From an uncultured Paracoccaceae bacterium (GTDB lineage Bacteria; Pseudomonadota; Alphaproteobacteria; Rhodobacterales; Rhodobacteraceae), in assembly GCA_947487205.1 (NCBI GenBank), contig CANKVU010000010.1:85911-149910 (forward strand): DNA of 64,000 nt, read 5' to 3'. The translations under genes were made by a program, and so were the position numbers. The notes beneath the pieces were generated by a model. The model was not told the origin of the DNA, ran no database searches, and was given only the letters and a program-made list of their open reading frames with translations. Position 1 is the first letter of the stretch. Every line of letters starts with the position of its first letter. Shown here one piece after another: positions 46,204 to 56,606 of this stretch.

Positions 46204-48020
46204 GCCGCCTCCTCGGCCTGGCGGTTCCACAGCCGGGCATAGCGGCCGCCCTGCGACAGGAGGGACGCGTGGGAGCCGCGCTCGACGATGCGGCCCTCCT
46301 CCAGCACCGCGATCTCGTCGGCCTCGACCACCGTGGAGAGGCGGTGGGCGATGACCAGGACGGTTCGCCCCCGCCCCATGGCGCGCAGCTGCGCCTGGAT
46401 GCCCATCTCGGTCTCGGTGTCGAGGGCCGAGGTCGCCTCGTCCAGGAGCAGGATCGGCGGGTCCTTCAGGAGCGTGCGGGCGATGCCGACGCGCTGCTTC
46501 TCTCCGCCCGACAGCTTCAGGCCGCGTTCGCCGACCTGGGTGTCGTAGCCCAGCGGCAACCCGGCGACGAAATCGTGGATGCGCGCGGCCCGCGCCGCCG
46601 CCTCCACCTCGGCGCGCGACGCGTCGGGCCGCCCGTAGGCGATGTTGTAGAAGATCGTGTCGTTGAAGAGCACCGTGTCCTGCGGCACCACCCCGATCGC
46701 GGCATGCAGGCTGTCCTGCGTCACCTCGCGCATGTCCTGGCCGTCGATCCGGATCGCGCCGCCCGTCACGTCGTAGAAGCGGAAGAGCAGCCGCCCGATG
46801 GTCGACTTGCCCGCCCCGGACGGCCCGACCAGCGCCAATGTGCGCCCGGGCCGCACCGTGAAGGACACGCCGGCCAGCACCTCGCGATCGGGATCGTAGC
46901 CGAACCGCACCGCGTCGAACCGGATCTCGCCGCCCCGCACCGAAAGCGGCGCGGCGCCGGGGGCGTCCGTCACCTCGGCGGGGTGTTCGAGCAGCCCGAA
47001 CATCGCCGCCATGTCGACGAGGGCCTGGCGGATCTCTCGGTAGACGGTGCCGAGGAAGTTCAGCGGCACGGTGACCTGCACCATGTAGGCGTTGACCATG
47101 ACGAAATCGCCGGTGGTCATCTCTCCCGCCGCCACGCCCCTGGCCGCCATCACCATCACCCCCACGAGGCCGGCGGTGACGATGATCGTCTGCCCGGCAT
47201 TCAGCGCGGCCAGCGAATAGGAGGTCCTGAGCGCGGCCTGGACATATTGTCCCATCGCGCCGTCGTAGCGCGCGGCCTCGCGCCCGGCGGCGCCGAAATA
47301 CTTCACCGTCTCGAAGTTCAGCAGGCTGTCCACGGATTTCTGCGCCGCGTCCTGATCCTGGCGGATCATCTCGCGCCGGATCTTCACCCGCCATTCCGTC
47401 ACCGCGAAGGTGAAGGCGATGTAGGCCGCGATCGTGACGCCCACGACCACGAGGTACCACACGTCGAAGGCCACGGCGAGGATCCCCGCCACCAGCACCA
47501 GCTCCAGCAGCAGCGGGCCGATCGAGAAGAGCAGGAAGCGCAGCAGGAACTCCACCCCCTTCACGCCCCGTTCCATGATGCGCTGGAGCGAGCCGGTCCG
47601 GCGCTGGATGTGATAGCGCAGCGAGAGCGCGTGGATGTGGCGGAACGTCTGCAGCGCCAGGGCGCGCAGCGCCCGCTGGCCGACCCGGGCGAAGACCACG
47701 TCGCGCAATTGCTGGAAGCCCGTCGTCATCGCCCGCGACACGCCGTAGGCCACGGTCAGCCCCACCGCGCCCGCGCCCAGCGCCCAGGCCGGGTCCGTCC
47801 CCTCGCCGGCGAGCGTGTCGACGGCGACCTTGTAGAAGACCGGCGTGGTCACCGCGATGACCTTGGCCAGGAGCAGCATGGCGAGCGACAGGACCACGCG
47901 GCGCTTCACCCACGGCTCTCCGACGGGCCACAGATAGGGCAGCACGCGCAGGACCACGCCGGCGGCGCCGGCCTCGGTCTCGGCGGGGGCTGGCTCGGGG
48001 GCTGGCGCGCGCGATCTCAT
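46200..48020 (-). CDS. Atm1-like ABC exporter (fused permease/ATPase)
   Basis: 606-aa half-transporter: six membrane helices (about 40-330), then an ABC domain with Walker A GPSGAGKST near 405, signature LSGGEKQRVGIARTLLKDPP and Walker B ILLLDEATSALDTETE. The closest match from memory is the Atm1/HMT1 group, which exports glutathione-linked metal or Fe-S precursors. ATG at 48020 is preferred to a GTG at 48041; neither has a clear ribosome site. The TAG stop shares the CTAG with the stop of the convergent membrane-protein gene. Confidence 0.87.
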   Translation of the reverse strand: MRSRAPAPEPAPAETEAGAAGVVLRVLPYLWPVGEPWVKRRVVLSLAMLLLAKVIAVTTPVFYKVAVDTLAGEGTDPAWALGAGAVGLTVAYGVSRAMTTGFQQLRDVVFARVGQRALRALALQTFRHIHALSLRYHIQRRTGSLQRIMERGVKGVEFLLRFLLFSIGPLLLELVLVAGILAVAFDVWYLVVVGVTIAAYIAFTFAVTEWRVKIRREMIRQDQDAAQKSVDSLLNFETVKYFGAAGREAARYDGAMGQYVQAALRTSYSLAALNAGQTIIVTAGLVGVMVMAARGVAAGEMTTGDFVMVNAYMVQVTVPLNFLGTVYREIRQALVDMAAMFGLLEHPAEVTDAPGAAPLSVRGGEIRFDAVRFGYDPDREVLAGVSFTVRPGRTLALVGPSGAGKSTIGRLLFRFYDVTGGAIRIDGQDMREVTQDSLHAAIGVVPQDTVLFNDTIFYNIAYGRPDASRAEVEAAARAARIHDFVAGLPLGYDTQVGERGLKLSGGEKQRVGIARTLLKDPPILLLDEATSALDTETEMGIQAQLRAMGRGRTVLVIAHRLSTVVEADEIAVLEEGRIVERGSHASLLSQGGRYARLWNRQAEEAA

Positions 48021-48124
48021 GACGTCACGATCTAGCGGCACGGGATCGGCTTTGCCAGCCGGCCCCTTGTCGCCCCGCGGGGCCGGGCGTAGCAGGGCCG
48101 CGCATGTCCCCGAAGGTCGGCCCC

Positions 48125-48682
48125 ATGAGCGATATCCGGTCCATCTGCGTCTATTGCGGCTCCCGCGACGGGGCCGATCCGGCGGTGCCCGCGACGGCCG
48201 AGGCGCTCGGCCGCGCGATCGCCGGCGCGGGCTGGCGGCTGGTCTACGGGGCGGGCGATGTCGGCCTGATGGGCCGCGTCGCGCGCGCCGCGCAGGGCGC
48301 CGGCGGCGCGGCGCTGGGGGTGATCCCCGAGCACCTCGTCCTGCGGGAGGCGCGCGCCCGCGACCTGTCGCGCGCCGTCGTCACCGAGACCATGCACGAG
48401 CGCAAGAAGGTCATGTTCATGAACGCCGACGCGGTGGTGGTGCTGCCGGGCGGCGCGGGCACGCTCGACGAGTTCTTCGAGGTGCTGACCTGGCGCCAGC
48501 TCGGCCTGCACGACAAGCCGATCGTGGTGGTGGACGCGAACGGCTACTGGGCGCCGCTGCGCGCGCTGGTGGAGCGCGTCGTGGACGGCGGCTTCGCCGA
48601 CCGGAGTCTCGCCGGCCTCGTCACGTGGGTTCCCGATGCGGAGGGGGCGATGACGGCGCTGCGCGAGCGGCTTTCCGCCTGA
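48125..48682 (+). CDS. LOG family (TIGR00730) cytokinin riboside 5'-monophosphate phosphoribohydrolase
   Basis: 185-aa Rossmann-fold protein that releases the free base from nucleoside 5'-monophosphates. The family motifs [46 protein letters not shown] and [12 protein letters not shown] are intact. Start at ATG 48125 (AAGG before it). The last 62 bases overlap the convergent rarD gene. Confidence 0.9.
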   Translation: MSDIRSICVYCGSRDGADPAVPATAEALGRAIAGAGWRLVYGAGDVGLMGRVARAAQGAGGAALGVIPEHLVLREARARDLSRAVVTETMHERKKVMFMNADAVVVLPGGAGTLDEFFEVLTWRQLGLHDKPIVVVDANGYWAPLRALVERVVDGGFADRSLAGLVTWVPDAEGAMTALRERLSA

Positions 48683-49580
48683 CGCTCCGGCGCGCCAGCG
48701 CCTCGCCCGAGAAGAGCGCGAGCGCGGTCCAGGTCAGCGCGAAGGCGATCGCGTGCCAGGGCGTGAACGCCTCGCCGAAGAAGATCGTCGCGCAGAGGAA
48801 TTGCAGCGTCGGGTTGAGGTATCCGATCAGACCCACGCTGGCCATCGACAGCCGCCGCGAGGCCATCGAGAAGAGCATCAGCGGCACGCCCGTCAGCGGC
48901 CCCGTCAGGACCAGGAGCAGCGCCGTGCCGCCGTGGAACGCGCCGACCCCCGGCACCGCGAGCCACAGCCACGCGATCGCCACGGGCGACAGGATCAGCA
49001 CCTCGGCGGTGACGCTGGTCATGGCGCCGAGGGCGATCGCCTTCTTCGCCGCGCCGTAGAGGCCGAAGGTGACCGCGAGGGCGAGGCTGATCCACGGCCA
49101 GACCCCGATCCCGAGGATCAGCACCGCGACCGCCACGCCGGCCAGCGCGATGGCCACCTTCTGGCCCCGGCTCGGGCGCTCGCCGTAGAGCAGCGCGCCG
49201 AAGCCCACCGACACGAGCGGGAAGATGTAGTAGCCGAGGCTCGACTGCACGACATGACCGGTATGGACGGCCGAGATGAAGATGAGCCAGTTGAGCCCGA
49301 TCACCACCGCCGCCCCCGCGATCAGCGCCGCGAGCCGCGGCCGGCGCAGCTCGGACAGGGCGCCCAGCCGGCCGCGCGACCACAGGATCGCCACGAAGAA
49401 GACCGCCGACCAGAGGGTGCGGTGGGCCAGCACCTCGGGCGGGGGAACGTCGGCCAGGAACTTGTAGTAGATCGCCGACAGGCCCCAGATCGCGCAGGCG
49501 GCGATCATGGCGAGGATGCCGATGGCGGCCTCGGGCAAGGCGGGCCGCGCCGCGGCGCCGGTGGTTCCGCGTCGTCCCAT
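48621..49580 (-). CDS. rarD: RarD-type EamA permease
   Basis: 319-aa transporter with ten helices in two EamA repeats, of the RarD branch: [55 protein letters not shown] and [20 protein letters not shown]. The name comes from chloramphenicol resistance; the natural substrate is unknown. ATG at 49580 with AGGGAG 8 bases before it. The C-terminal 25 residues (Arg/Ala/Pro-rich) are encoded within the overlap with the LOG gene. Divergent from trpG across 100 bases. Confidence 0.87.
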   Translation of the reverse strand: MGRRGTTGAAARPALPEAAIGILAMIAACAIWGLSAIYYKFLADVPPPEVLAHRTLWSAVFFVAILWSRGRLGALSELRRPRLAALIAGAAVVIGLNWLIFISAVHTGHVVQSSLGYYIFPLVSVGFGALLYGERPSRGQKVAIALAGVAVAVLILGIGVWPWISLALAVTFGLYGAAKKAIALGAMTSVTAEVLILSPVAIAWLWLAVPGVGAFHGGTALLLVLTGPLTGVPLMLFSMASRRLSMASVGLIGYLNPTLQFLCATIFFGEAFTPWHAIAFALTWTALALFSGEALARRSVRRKAARAAPSSPPPHREPT

Positions 49581-49680
49581 CGTATCGCTCCCTGCCTTGA
49601 CGCCCGCCCGGCGCATCCCCCATCTAGGGCCGTCGCCGGGCCGCCACCACCCGCGGCGTCGGAGAAAGGGGACCGCGACC

Positions 49681-50262
49681 ATGCTGCTTCTGATCGACAA
49701 TTACGACAGCTTCACGTGGAATCTCGTCCATTACGTCGGCGAGCTCGGCGCCGAGGTCGAGGTGGTCCGCAACGACGCCCTCACCGTGGAGGAGGCGCTG
49801 GACAGGCGCCCCTCGGCGATCCTGCTGTCGCCGGGGCCCTGCGACCCCGACCGCGCCGGGATCTGCCTGCCGCTCGTCGCGGCGGCGGCGGCGGCGCGGG
49901 TGCCGCTCCTCGGCGTCTGCCTTGGCCACCAGGCGATCGGGCAGGCCTTCGGCGGGCGCGTCCTGCGCCATTCCGAGATCGTCCACGGCAAGCCGGGGAT
50001 CGTGCACCACGACGGGGCGAGCGTGTTCGCCGGTCTGCCCTCGCCGCTGTCGGCCACGCGCTATCACAGCCTAGTGGTGGAGCGGGCGAGCCTGCCCGCC
50101 GAGCTGGAGGTGACCGCGGCGCTGGAGGACGGGACGATCATGGGGCTCGCCCATCGCGAGCTGCCGATCCACGGCGTCCAGTTCCACCCCGAATCGATCC
50201 GCTCGGAGCACGGTCACGCGATGCTGAAGACCTTCCTCGAGATGGGGTTGGCCCCGGCATGA
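49681..50262 (+). CDS. trpG: Anthranilate synthase glutaminase subunit TrpG
   Basis: 193-aa class I glutamine amidotransferase that supplies ammonia to TrpE. The triad is Cys80 ([10 protein letters not shown]) with His and Glu in [12 protein letters not shown] near 166-177; [16 protein letters not shown] is at the N-terminus and [12 protein letters not shown] near 49-60. trpE is not in the window, so the subunit partner is encoded elsewhere. Coupled to trpD by ATGA. Confidence 0.94.
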   Translation: MLLLIDNYDSFTWNLVHYVGELGAEVEVVRNDALTVEEALDRRPSAILLSPGPCDPDRAGICLPLVAAAAAARVPLLGVCLGHQAIGQAFGGRVLRHSEIVHGKPGIVHHDGASVFAGLPSPLSATRYHSLVVERASLPAELEVTAALEDGTIMGLAHRELPIHGVQFHPESIRSEHGHAMLKTFLEMGLAPA

Positions 50263-51284
50263 GCACGGACCTGAAACCGCTGATCGCGGCCGCCGTGGAC
50301 CGGCCCCTGACCGAGGACGAGGCGCGCACCGCCTTCGACCTGCTGTTCGACGGACAGGCGACGCCCAGCCAGATCGGCGGGTTCCTGATGACGTTGCGGG
50401 TCCGTGGCGAATCGGTCGCCGAATATTCCGCCGCCGCGGCCGCCATGCGCGCCCGCGCCCGCCGCGTCCGGGCGCCCGCGGGCGCCATCGACATCGTCGG
50501 CACCGGCGGCGACGGCAAGGGGACGCTCAACATCTCCACCGCGGCGGCCTTCGTGGTGGCGGGCGCGGGCGTGCCGGTGGCCAAGCACGGCAACCGCAAC
50601 CTCAGCTCGAAATCCGGTGCCGCCGACCTCATCGCGAGCCTGGGGATCGAGACGATGGTCGGCCCCGAGGCGGTCGAGCGCGCGCTGGCCGAGGTCGGGA
50701 TCGGCTTCATGATGGCGCCGATGCACCATCCCGCCGTCGCCAATGTCATGCCGACGCGGGTCGAGCTGGGCACGCGGACGATCTTCAACATCCTCGGGCC
50801 GCTGACCAACCCCGCGGGCGTCACGCGGCAGCTGACCGGCGCCTTCTCGGCCGCGGTGCTGGCGCCCATGGCCGAGACCCTGGGGCGGCTCGGCTCCGAC
50901 CGGGCCTGGCTGGTCCATGGCGGCGACGGCAGCGACGAGCTGTCGATCTCGGATCCCAGCACGGTCGCGGTGCTGGAGGACGGGCACGTCACCCTGCGCG
51001 AGGTCGCCCCCGAGGATGCGGGCCTCCCCCGCCATCCGTTCGAGGCCATCGTCGGCGGCAGCCCCGAGGCCAACGGGCGCGCGTTCCGCGCCCTTCTGGA
51101 CGGGGTGCCGTCGGCCTATCGCGACGCGGTGCTGCTCAATTCCGCCGCGGCCCTGGTGGTGGCGGGCCGGGCGGCAACCTTGCCCGAGGGCGTGGCGCTG
51201 GCCGCCGAGAGCATCGACAGCGGCGCGGCGCGGGCCCGGGTCGCGGGGCTCGCCCGCCTCCAGCCGCGCGCCGAGACCGGCTGA
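50259..51284 (+). CDS. trpD: Anthranilate phosphoribosyltransferase
   Basis: Second step of tryptophan synthesis, joining PRPP and anthranilate. 341 aa; the PRPP loop [14 protein letters not shown] near 80-93 and the anthranilate-site [16 protein letters not shown] near 108-123 are intact. trpC, which usually follows in this bacterial group, is missing; 16 bases later the convergent cmk gene ends. Confidence 0.94.
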   Translation: MSTDLKPLIAAAVDRPLTEDEARTAFDLLFDGQATPSQIGGFLMTLRVRGESVAEYSAAAAAMRARARRVRAPAGAIDIVGTGGDGKGTLNISTAAAFVVAGAGVPVAKHGNRNLSSKSGAADLIASLGIETMVGPEAVERALAEVGIGFMMAPMHHPAVANVMPTRVELGTRTIFNILGPLTNPAGVTRQLTGAFSAAVLAPMAETLGRLGSDRAWLVHGGDGSDELSISDPSTVAVLEDGHVTLREVAPEDAGLPRHPFEAIVGGSPEANGRAFRALLDGVPSAYRDAVLLNSAAALVVAGRAATLPEGVALAAESIDSGAARARVAGLARLQPRAETG

Positions 51285-51300
51285 CAAGCGGGGCCGCGCG

Positions 51301-51897
51301 TCAGCGGCGCGCGTCGATGGCGTGGATCGCGGCCGCCACCGCGGCGTCGATGGCAAGCTCCGTCGTGTCGATGATGACGGCGTCCGGAGCCGGGCGCAGG
51401 GGGGCGTCGCTCCGGCCTGTGTCGCGCTCGTCGCGCGCCTTCACGTCGGCCAAGACCGCGTCATAGGTGGTGCCGTCCGACAGTTCCGCGTGGCGCCGCC
51501 GCGCGCGCTCCCCGGCCGAGGCGGTGACGAAGAGCTTCACCTCCGCCTCGGGGCAGATCACGGTGCCGATGTCGCGGCCATCGAGCACCGCACCGGGGTC
51601 GAGCCGCGCGAACTGCCTCTGGAAGGCCAGGAGCGCGGCGCGCACCTCGGCGATCGCGGCGACGCGGCTGGCCGCCTCGGCGACGGCGGCGCTCCGCAAT
51701 CCCGCCCGGTCGAGATCGCCGGGCACCACGGCGCGCGCCGCCGCGACGGGGTCCTGCCCCTCGATCACGCGTTGCCCCGTCACGCGGTAGAGCAGCCCGG
51801 TATCGAGGTACCGGAACCCGTAATGGCGCGCCACCGCGCGCGAGATGGTGCCCTTGCCGGCCGCGGCGGGCCCGTCGATGGCGACGGTGAAGGGCAT
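51301..51897 (-). CDS. cmk: Cytidylate kinase
   Basis: 198 aa, phosphorylates CMP and dCMP with ATP. P-loop [18 protein letters not shown] near 6-23, [30 protein letters not shown] near 108-126 and the ARRRHAEL lid. Start at ATG 51897 overlaps the GFA stop by one base (TGATG). rpsA, the usual next gene, is absent. Confidence 0.93.
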   Translation of the reverse strand: MPFTVAIDGPAAAGKGTISRAVARHYGFRYLDTGLLYRVTGQRVIEGQDPVAAARAVVPGDLDRAGLRSAAVAEAASRVAAIAEVRAALLAFQRQFARLDPGAVLDGRDIGTVICPEAEVKLFVTASAGERARRRHAELSDGTTYDAVLADVKARDERDTGRSDAPLRPAPDAVIIDTTELAIDAAVAAAIHAIDARR

Positions 51898-52334
51898 CAG
51901 CCGCCCTGCGTGCCCGGCATCGGATCGTCGCCGGGGGCCTGCGGCAGGCCGTCGGTGATCTCGTAGTAATCCCCCTTGTCGGCGCAATAGATGTGGCCGG
52001 CCATCGACAGCCCGGTGGGCGCGTCGAGCGTGCCGGCATGGATCGACATCCGCGCGCCGCCATCGTCCCAGAAGAGGTTCGACCCGCAGACGGGGCAGAA
52101 CCCCCGCCGCGCGGTCCGCGAACTCTGGTACCAGCGCACGTCGCCCTCGATCTCGACGCTTTCGCGCGGGGCCGAGGTCGCCGCGACATAATGGCCCGAG
52201 ATGCGGCGGCATTGCTGGCAATGGCAGGCGACGACCGGGCGGAGCGGTCCGGTCACCCGGTAGCAGACTTCGGCGCAGAGGCATCCGCCGGTAACGGAGA
52301 GCGTGCTCGGATCGGCGTCGAAGATATCGCTCAA
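51897..52334 (-). CDS. GFA/CENP-V family zinc protein
   Basis: 145 aa, family of glutathione-dependent formaldehyde-activating enzymes. Zinc ligands are visible as [10 protein letters not shown] near 22-31, ACHCQQCR near 42-49 and [14 protein letters not shown] near 85-98. Most members have no proven activity. It begins at TTG 52334, overlapping the aroA stop (TTGA), with AAAGG about 9 bases upstream. It separates aroA from cmk, which are usually adjacent. Confidence 0.85.
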   Translation of the reverse strand: MSDIFDADPSTLSVTGGCLCAEVCYRVTGPLRPVVACHCQQCRRISGHYVAATSAPRESVEIEGDVRWYQSSRTARRGFCPVCGSNLFWDDGGARMSIHAGTLDAPTGLSMAGHIYCADKGDYYEITDGLPQAPGDDPMPGTQGG

Positions 52335-53683
52335 GGGAGTGGCCTTTCGAACAGGGCGCCGAGCCCCGTCATCAGGGGCTCGAAGATGGGGAAGGACGTA
52401 GAGATCGGCGCCGCATCGTCCACCGTCATCGGCCGCCGCGCCGCCATCCCGAGGATCAGGACCGACATCGCGATGCGGTGGTCGAGCCGCGCCGCCGCCG
52501 TGGCGCCCCCCGCCACGCCGCCCGGACCCTGCCCGGTGACGCGCCACCAATCCGGCCCCTCGGCGACCGCGACGCCGGCGGCGCGCAGCGCCTCGGCCAT
52601 GGCGTCGATCCGGTCGCTCTCCTTCACGCGCAGCTCGGCCACGCCGGGCATGTCCGTCTCCCCTTCGGCGAAGGCCGCGACCACCGACAGGATCGGGTAT
52701 TCGTCGATCATCGAGGCGGCACGATCCGGCGGAACCCGGATGCCCCGCATGTCCGGGGAGAACTTCGCCCGCAGGTCGGCCACCGGCTCGCCGCCCTCCT
52801 CGCGCGGGGATTCGTAGGTCAGGTCCGCGCCCATCTCGCGCAGCGTCTCGAAGAGGCCGGCGCGGGTGGGGTTGAGCCCGATATTGGGCACCAGCACGTC
52901 CGAGCCCTCGACGATCAGGGCGGCGCAGACCGGGAACGCGGCCGAGGAGGGATCGCGCGGCACCGCGATCCGCTGCGCGGTCAGTTCCGGCCGCCCCCGC
53001 AGGGTGATGACGCGGCCCTCGGCGGTGGTCCGTGCCGACACCTCGGCGCCGAAGCCCTGCAGCATCCGCTCCGAATGGTCGCGCGTGGCCTCGCGTTCGA
53101 TGACGACGCTCTCGCCCGGGGCGTTGAGCGCGGCCAGCAGGATCGCGGACTTGACCTGCGCCGACGGGACCGGGGTGGCGTAGCGCACCGGAACCGGATC
53201 GGCGGCGCCGACCAGCGTCAGGGGCAGACGCCCGCCTGACCGTCCCACCGCCCGCGCGCCGAAGAGCGCCAGCGGATCGGTCACCCGCCCCATCGGCCGG
53301 GTCGAGAGAGAGGCGTCGCCGGCGAACGTCGTGGCGAAGCCGTGCGTCGCCACCGCCCCCATCAGGAGCCGCGCCCCGGTGCCCGAATTGCCGCAATCGA
53401 TGACGCCCGCGGGTTCGCGGAAGCCGCCCACGCCCACGCCATGAACCGACCAGCGCCCCGCCCCGTGCCGCACGACATCGGCGCCGAGCGCGCGCATGGC
53501 CCGGCCGGTGTCGAGGACATCCTGACCCTCCAGCAACCCGGTGATCCGGGTCTCTCCGACGGCCATCGCCCCGAGGATCAGGGCGCGGTGGCTGATCGAC
53601 TTGTCGCCCGGCACCTCGGCGGCGCCGCGCAGCGGCCCGGCGCGGCGGGCGGTCAGGGGGGCGGGGACGCCGTGCGCGGACAT
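52331..53683 (-). CDS. aroA: 3-phosphoshikimate 1-carboxyvinyltransferase (EPSP synthase)
   Basis: 450 aa, shikimate-pathway enzyme adding enolpyruvate to shikimate-3-phosphate. The PEP-site [16 protein letters not shown] near 25-40, [15 protein letters not shown] near 95-109 and the [15 protein letters not shown] block near 343-357 are intact. The loop at about 95-105 has Ala rather than Thr-Ala-Met-Arg-Pro, as in the class II type of alphaproteobacteria. ATG at 53683. Confidence 0.94.
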   Translation of the reverse strand: MSAHGVPAPLTARRAGPLRGAAEVPGDKSISHRALILGAMAVGETRITGLLEGQDVLDTGRAMRALGADVVRHGAGRWSVHGVGVGGFREPAGVIDCGNSGTGARLLMGAVATHGFATTFAGDASLSTRPMGRVTDPLALFGARAVGRSGGRLPLTLVGAADPVPVRYATPVPSAQVKSAILLAALNAPGESVVIEREATRDHSERMLQGFGAEVSARTTAEGRVITLRGRPELTAQRIAVPRDPSSAAFPVCAALIVEGSDVLVPNIGLNPTRAGLFETLREMGADLTYESPREEGGEPVADLRAKFSPDMRGIRVPPDRAASMIDEYPILSVVAAFAEGETDMPGVAELRVKESDRIDAMAEALRAAGVAVAEGPDWWRVTGQGPGGVAGGATAAARLDHRIAMSVLILGMAARRPMTVDDAAPISTSFPIFEPLMTGLGALFERPLP

Positions 53684-53753
53684 GGGGTCTGGCTCCGATC
53701 GGGGACGGTCGGCGCCGGAGGTGGCACGGCGGCCCCCCTCGCGCAAGGCGCAA

Positions 53754-53840
53754 TCAGAGCGCGGCGAGGATCGGCAGCAGGAGGAACACGAAGGTCGCGA
53801 GAAGAACGAAGCCGGGGCGGCGGGGGGTCGGGGATCTCAT
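53754..53840 (-). CDS. Candidate 28-aa membrane microprotein
   Basis: ATG 53840 to TGA 53754 encodes [11 protein letters not shown] followed by one hydrophobic helix ([17 protein letters not shown]). The basic N-terminus and single helix look like a small membrane protein rather than chance. No clear ribosome site precedes it. It lies in the 325-base gap between trmB and aroA, on the same strand as both. The rest of the gap (53,841-54,008) shows nothing recognisable. Confidence 0.4.
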   Translation of the reverse strand: MRSPTPRRPGFVLLATFVFLLLPILAAL

Positions 53841-54008
53841 GGGACGTACTCGGAGCGGTCGGCGGGAAACGATGCCCCGACGCTAGCCGCCCGCCATGGC
53901 AATCCGATGAAAAACACGCATGCCGCGTTCGATTCGGCGCCGTTTCGCCCGGAATGCCACGATACGGGCGGAAATCGGCGCCGCCGCCCCGGTTCGCGGC
54001 CGCGATGG

Positions 54009-54743
54009 TCAGGGGACGGGCCGCGCCGGGCCCTCTCCGGTCCGGCGGAAGGTCAGGTAATGCGGCCGACGCCCCTCCCGCAGGGCCTTCTGCTCGTAGC
54101 GGGTCGACAGCCAGTCGGCCCAGGGCTCCCGCCAATCCGCGGGTCGGTCGGCGCACCAGTCGAAGCCGGCGCGCGGAACCTCCTGCAGCGCCTGGCGGAC
54201 ATAGTCGGGAATGTCGGTGGCCACCCGCAGGACCGCCCCCGGACGCATCGCCCGGGCCAGCGGACGCAGATGCTCGGGCGTGACGAAGCGGCGGCGGTGG
54301 TGGCGCGCCTTGGGCCAGGGGTCGGGATAGAGCAGGAAGGCCCGGTCGAGGGCGGCCGCGGGCAGCACGTCGAAGAGATCGCGCGCGTCGCCGGCATGGA
54401 CGCGCACGTTCTCGACCCCCGCCGCGCGGATCTTGCCCAGCAGCTGCGCCACCCCGTTCAGGTAGGGCTCGGCCCCGATGAAGCCGATATCGGGGCGCCG
54501 CTGCGCCTGATGGACCAGGTGCTCGCCCGCGCCGAAGCCGATCTCCAGCCGCACCGGGCGCCCACCGAACAGGCGGTCGAGGTCCAGCGCGCGGCGTTCG
54601 GGATTGACCTCCCGGTCCACGTCTCCCGGCGAAAGACGGTCGAGGTCCTGCTCGACATAGCGGCGCTGGCTGGGCTTCAGCGTATGGCCCTTGCGCCGGC
54701 CGTAGAAGTTGCGCCAGGGGGCGCTGGGGACAGTCTCGGTCAT
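54009..54743 (-). CDS. trmB: tRNA (guanine(46)-N7)-methyltransferase
   Basis: 244 aa, SAM-dependent m7G46 methylation of tRNA variable loops. Motifs: WRNFYGRRKGHTLKPSQ at the N-terminus, LEIGFGAGEHL near 77-87, FIGAEPYLNGVAQLL, and the catalytic block YPDPWPKARHHRRRFV near 150-165. ATG 54743 is preferred (CGGAG about 10 bases upstream) over the ATG at 54770. Confidence 0.93.
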   Translation of the reverse strand: MTETVPSAPWRNFYGRRKGHTLKPSQRRYVEQDLDRLSPGDVDREVNPERRALDLDRLFGGRPVRLEIGFGAGEHLVHQAQRRPDIGFIGAEPYLNGVAQLLGKIRAAGVENVRVHAGDARDLFDVLPAAALDRAFLLYPDPWPKARHHRRRFVTPEHLRPLARAMRPGAVLRVATDIPDYVRQALQEVPRAGFDWCADRPADWREPWADWLSTRYEQKALREGRRPHYLTFRRTGEGPARPVP

Positions 54744-54819
54744 GGCCCGGCTCCGTACCGGTCCGCCCATCCACTTGCAACGGCCCGTCGCCCGTCGCCC
54801 CGAACGGGGCGCGCGCGCT

Positions 54820-55281
54820 TCAGCCCCGGCCGCGATAGGGCGGCACGCCCTGATCCGGGATCCAGACGCCGTCGGGCGGCGCCCCGGTCTGCCAGAACAC
54901 GTCGATCGGAATGCCGCCGCGCGGATACCAGTAGCCCCCGATCCGCAGCCATTTCGGCGCCAGCAGGTCGCGCAGCCGCGCCGCCACGGACATGGTGCAG
55001 TCCTCGTGGAAGGCGCCGTGATTGCGGAAGCTCGTCAGGAACAGCTTCAGCGACTTCGATTCCACCAGCCATTCCCCGGGCACGTAATCGATCACCAGGT
55101 GGGCGAAATCGGGCTGCCCGGTCATCGGGCACAGCGAGGTGAATTCGGGGCAGGTGAAGCGGACGACGTAATCCGCGTGACCCTCCGGGGCCGGGACCCG
55201 CTCCAGTTCCGCCTCGGCGGGCGAGGCGGGCTGTCCCGCCGCCCGGCCCAGTTGCCTCAGACCGCTCGTGTCGATGCCCAT
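54820..55281 (-). CDS. queF: NADPH-dependent 7-cyano-7-deazaguanine reductase QueF
   Basis: 153 aa, unimodular QueF that reduces preQ0 to preQ1 in queuosine synthesis. The active-site Cys51 and Asp58 are in [14 protein letters not shown], and the QueF motif is [20 protein letters not shown] near 77-96. GGAGG lies 5 bases before the ATG. No preQ1 riboswitch was recognised in the 137-base leader, which is occupied by a hairpin-rich repeat. Confidence 0.94.
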   Translation of the reverse strand: MGIDTSGLRQLGRAAGQPASPAEAELERVPAPEGHADYVVRFTCPEFTSLCPMTGQPDFAHLVIDYVPGEWLVESKSLKLFLTSFRNHGAFHEDCTMSVAARLRDLLAPKWLRIGGYWYPRGGIPIDVFWQTGAPPDGVWIPDQGVPPYRGRG

Positions 55282-55331
55282 GGCGCCTCCGGCCGTTCGG
55301 GGCGCGCGGACCCGGGGGCCGGGTCCGTCAC

Positions 55332-55392
55332 CCTTTTTCCAAATACCCCGGGGTGAATTGGCCCCCCGGGGGCCAAGAGGGGCGCGAGCCCC
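55332..55392. repeat. Hairpin-rich intergenic repeat between metK and queF
   Basis: Three consecutive inverted repeats: ACCCCGGGGT (55345-55354), TTGGCCCCC-C-GGGGGCCAA (55358-55376), and GGGGC-GCGA-GCCCC (55379-55392). From the metK side it reads hairpins, then CACCCCGGGGTATTTGGAAAAA, a pattern I remember as abundant between genes of Rhodobacterales. It may end the metK transcript. Confidence 0.6.
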
Positions 55393-55418
55393 TGCCCGCC
55401 CCGATCCCCGTCCGTCCC

Positions 55419-56600
55419 TCAGACAGCGCGGCGCAGCGCGTCGGCCAGGTCGGTGCGTTCCCAGGAAAAGCCGCCATCGGCGTCGGGGGCGCGGCCGAAA
55501 TGCCCGTAGGCGGCCGTGCGCTGGTAGATCGGGCGGTTCAGCCCCAGATGCGTGCGGATCCCGCGGGGGGTCAGGTCGATGACGGTGCGGATGGCCTTCT
55601 CGATCTCCTCCTCGTGCACCTCGCCGGTGCCGTAGGTGTCGGCATAGATCGACAGCGGCTGCGCCACGCCGATGGCATAGGAGATCTGGATCGTGCAGCG
55701 CTTCGCCATGCCGGCCGCGACCACGTTCTTGGCCAGGTACCGCGCCGCGTAGGCGGCCGACCGGTCGACCTTGCTCGGGTCCTTGCCCGAGAAGGCGCCG
55801 CCGCCATGGGGGGCCGAGCCGCCATAGGTGTCGACGATGATCTTGCGCCCGGTAAGCCCGGCATCCCCGTCGGGGCCGCCGATGACGAAGACGCCGGTGG
55901 GGTTCACCCACCATTCCGTCGCGTCCGTGACCCAGCCGTCGGGCAGCACCTCGCGGATATAGGGCTCGACGATCTCGCGGATGTCGTCGGAGGACTGGCT
56001 CTCGTGCTCGTGCTGGGTCGAGAGCACGATGGAGGTCACCTCCACCGGCTTGCCGTCCTCGTAGCGCAGCGAGATCTGGCTCTTGGCATCGGGGCGCAGC
56101 GTCGGCTCGGCCCCGGACTTGCGGGCCTCGGCCAGCCGGCGCAGGATCTGGTGGGCGTAATGGATCGGCGCCGGCATCAATTCGGGCGTGTCCTCAACCG
56201 CGTAGCCGAACATGATCCCCTGGTCGCCCGCGCCCTCGTCGCGGTCGCCGCCCGCCGTCACCCCCTGGGCGATATGGGCGGACTGGGCGTGGAGCAGGTT
56301 CGTCACCTCGCAGGTCTTCCAGTGGAACTTGTCCTGCTCGTAGCCGATGTCGCGGATGCAGTCGCGGGCGATGCCCTCCACCCGGTCCAGATACTCGTCG
56401 AGCTTGGTCTTGTCCGACAGGCCGACCTCGCCGCCGATCACCACGCGGTTCGTGGTGGCGAAGGTCTCGCAGGCGACGCGGGCCTCGGGCTCCTGCGAGA
56501 GGAAGGCGTCGAGCACCGCGTCCGAGATCCGGTCGCAGACCTTGTCCGGGTGGCCTTCGGAAACGGATTCCGACGTGAAGATGTAGTTCTGGCGCGGCAT
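55419..56600 (-). CDS. metK: S-adenosylmethionine synthetase
   Basis: 393 aa, makes SAM from methionine and ATP. The GHPDK motif is at residues 16-20, the ATP-site [12 protein letters not shown] near 128-139, and the phosphate loop [14 protein letters not shown] near 268-281. ATG 56600 is the start: the GGAG at 56613-56610 is 9 bases away and is the part of the riboswitch that gets sequestered. The in-frame ATG at 56615 lies inside the aptamer and is rejected. Expression should fall when SAM is high. Confidence 0.96.
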   Translation of the reverse strand: MPRQNYIFTSESVSEGHPDKVCDRISDAVLDAFLSQEPEARVACETFATTNRVVIGGEVGLSDKTKLDEYLDRVEGIARDCIRDIGYEQDKFHWKTCEVTNLLHAQSAHIAQGVTAGGDRDEGAGDQGIMFGYAVEDTPELMPAPIHYAHQILRRLAEARKSGAEPTLRPDAKSQISLRYEDGKPVEVTSIVLSTQHEHESQSSDDIREIVEPYIREVLPDGWVTDATEWWVNPTGVFVIGGPDGDAGLTGRKIIVDTYGGSAPHGGGAFSGKDPSKVDRSAAYAARYLAKNVVAAGMAKRCTIQISYAIGVAQPLSIYADTYGTGEVHEEEIEKAIRTVIDLTPRGIRTHLGLNRPIYQRTAAYGHFGRAPDADGGFSWERTDLADALRRAV

Positions 56601-56606
56601 CGGGGA

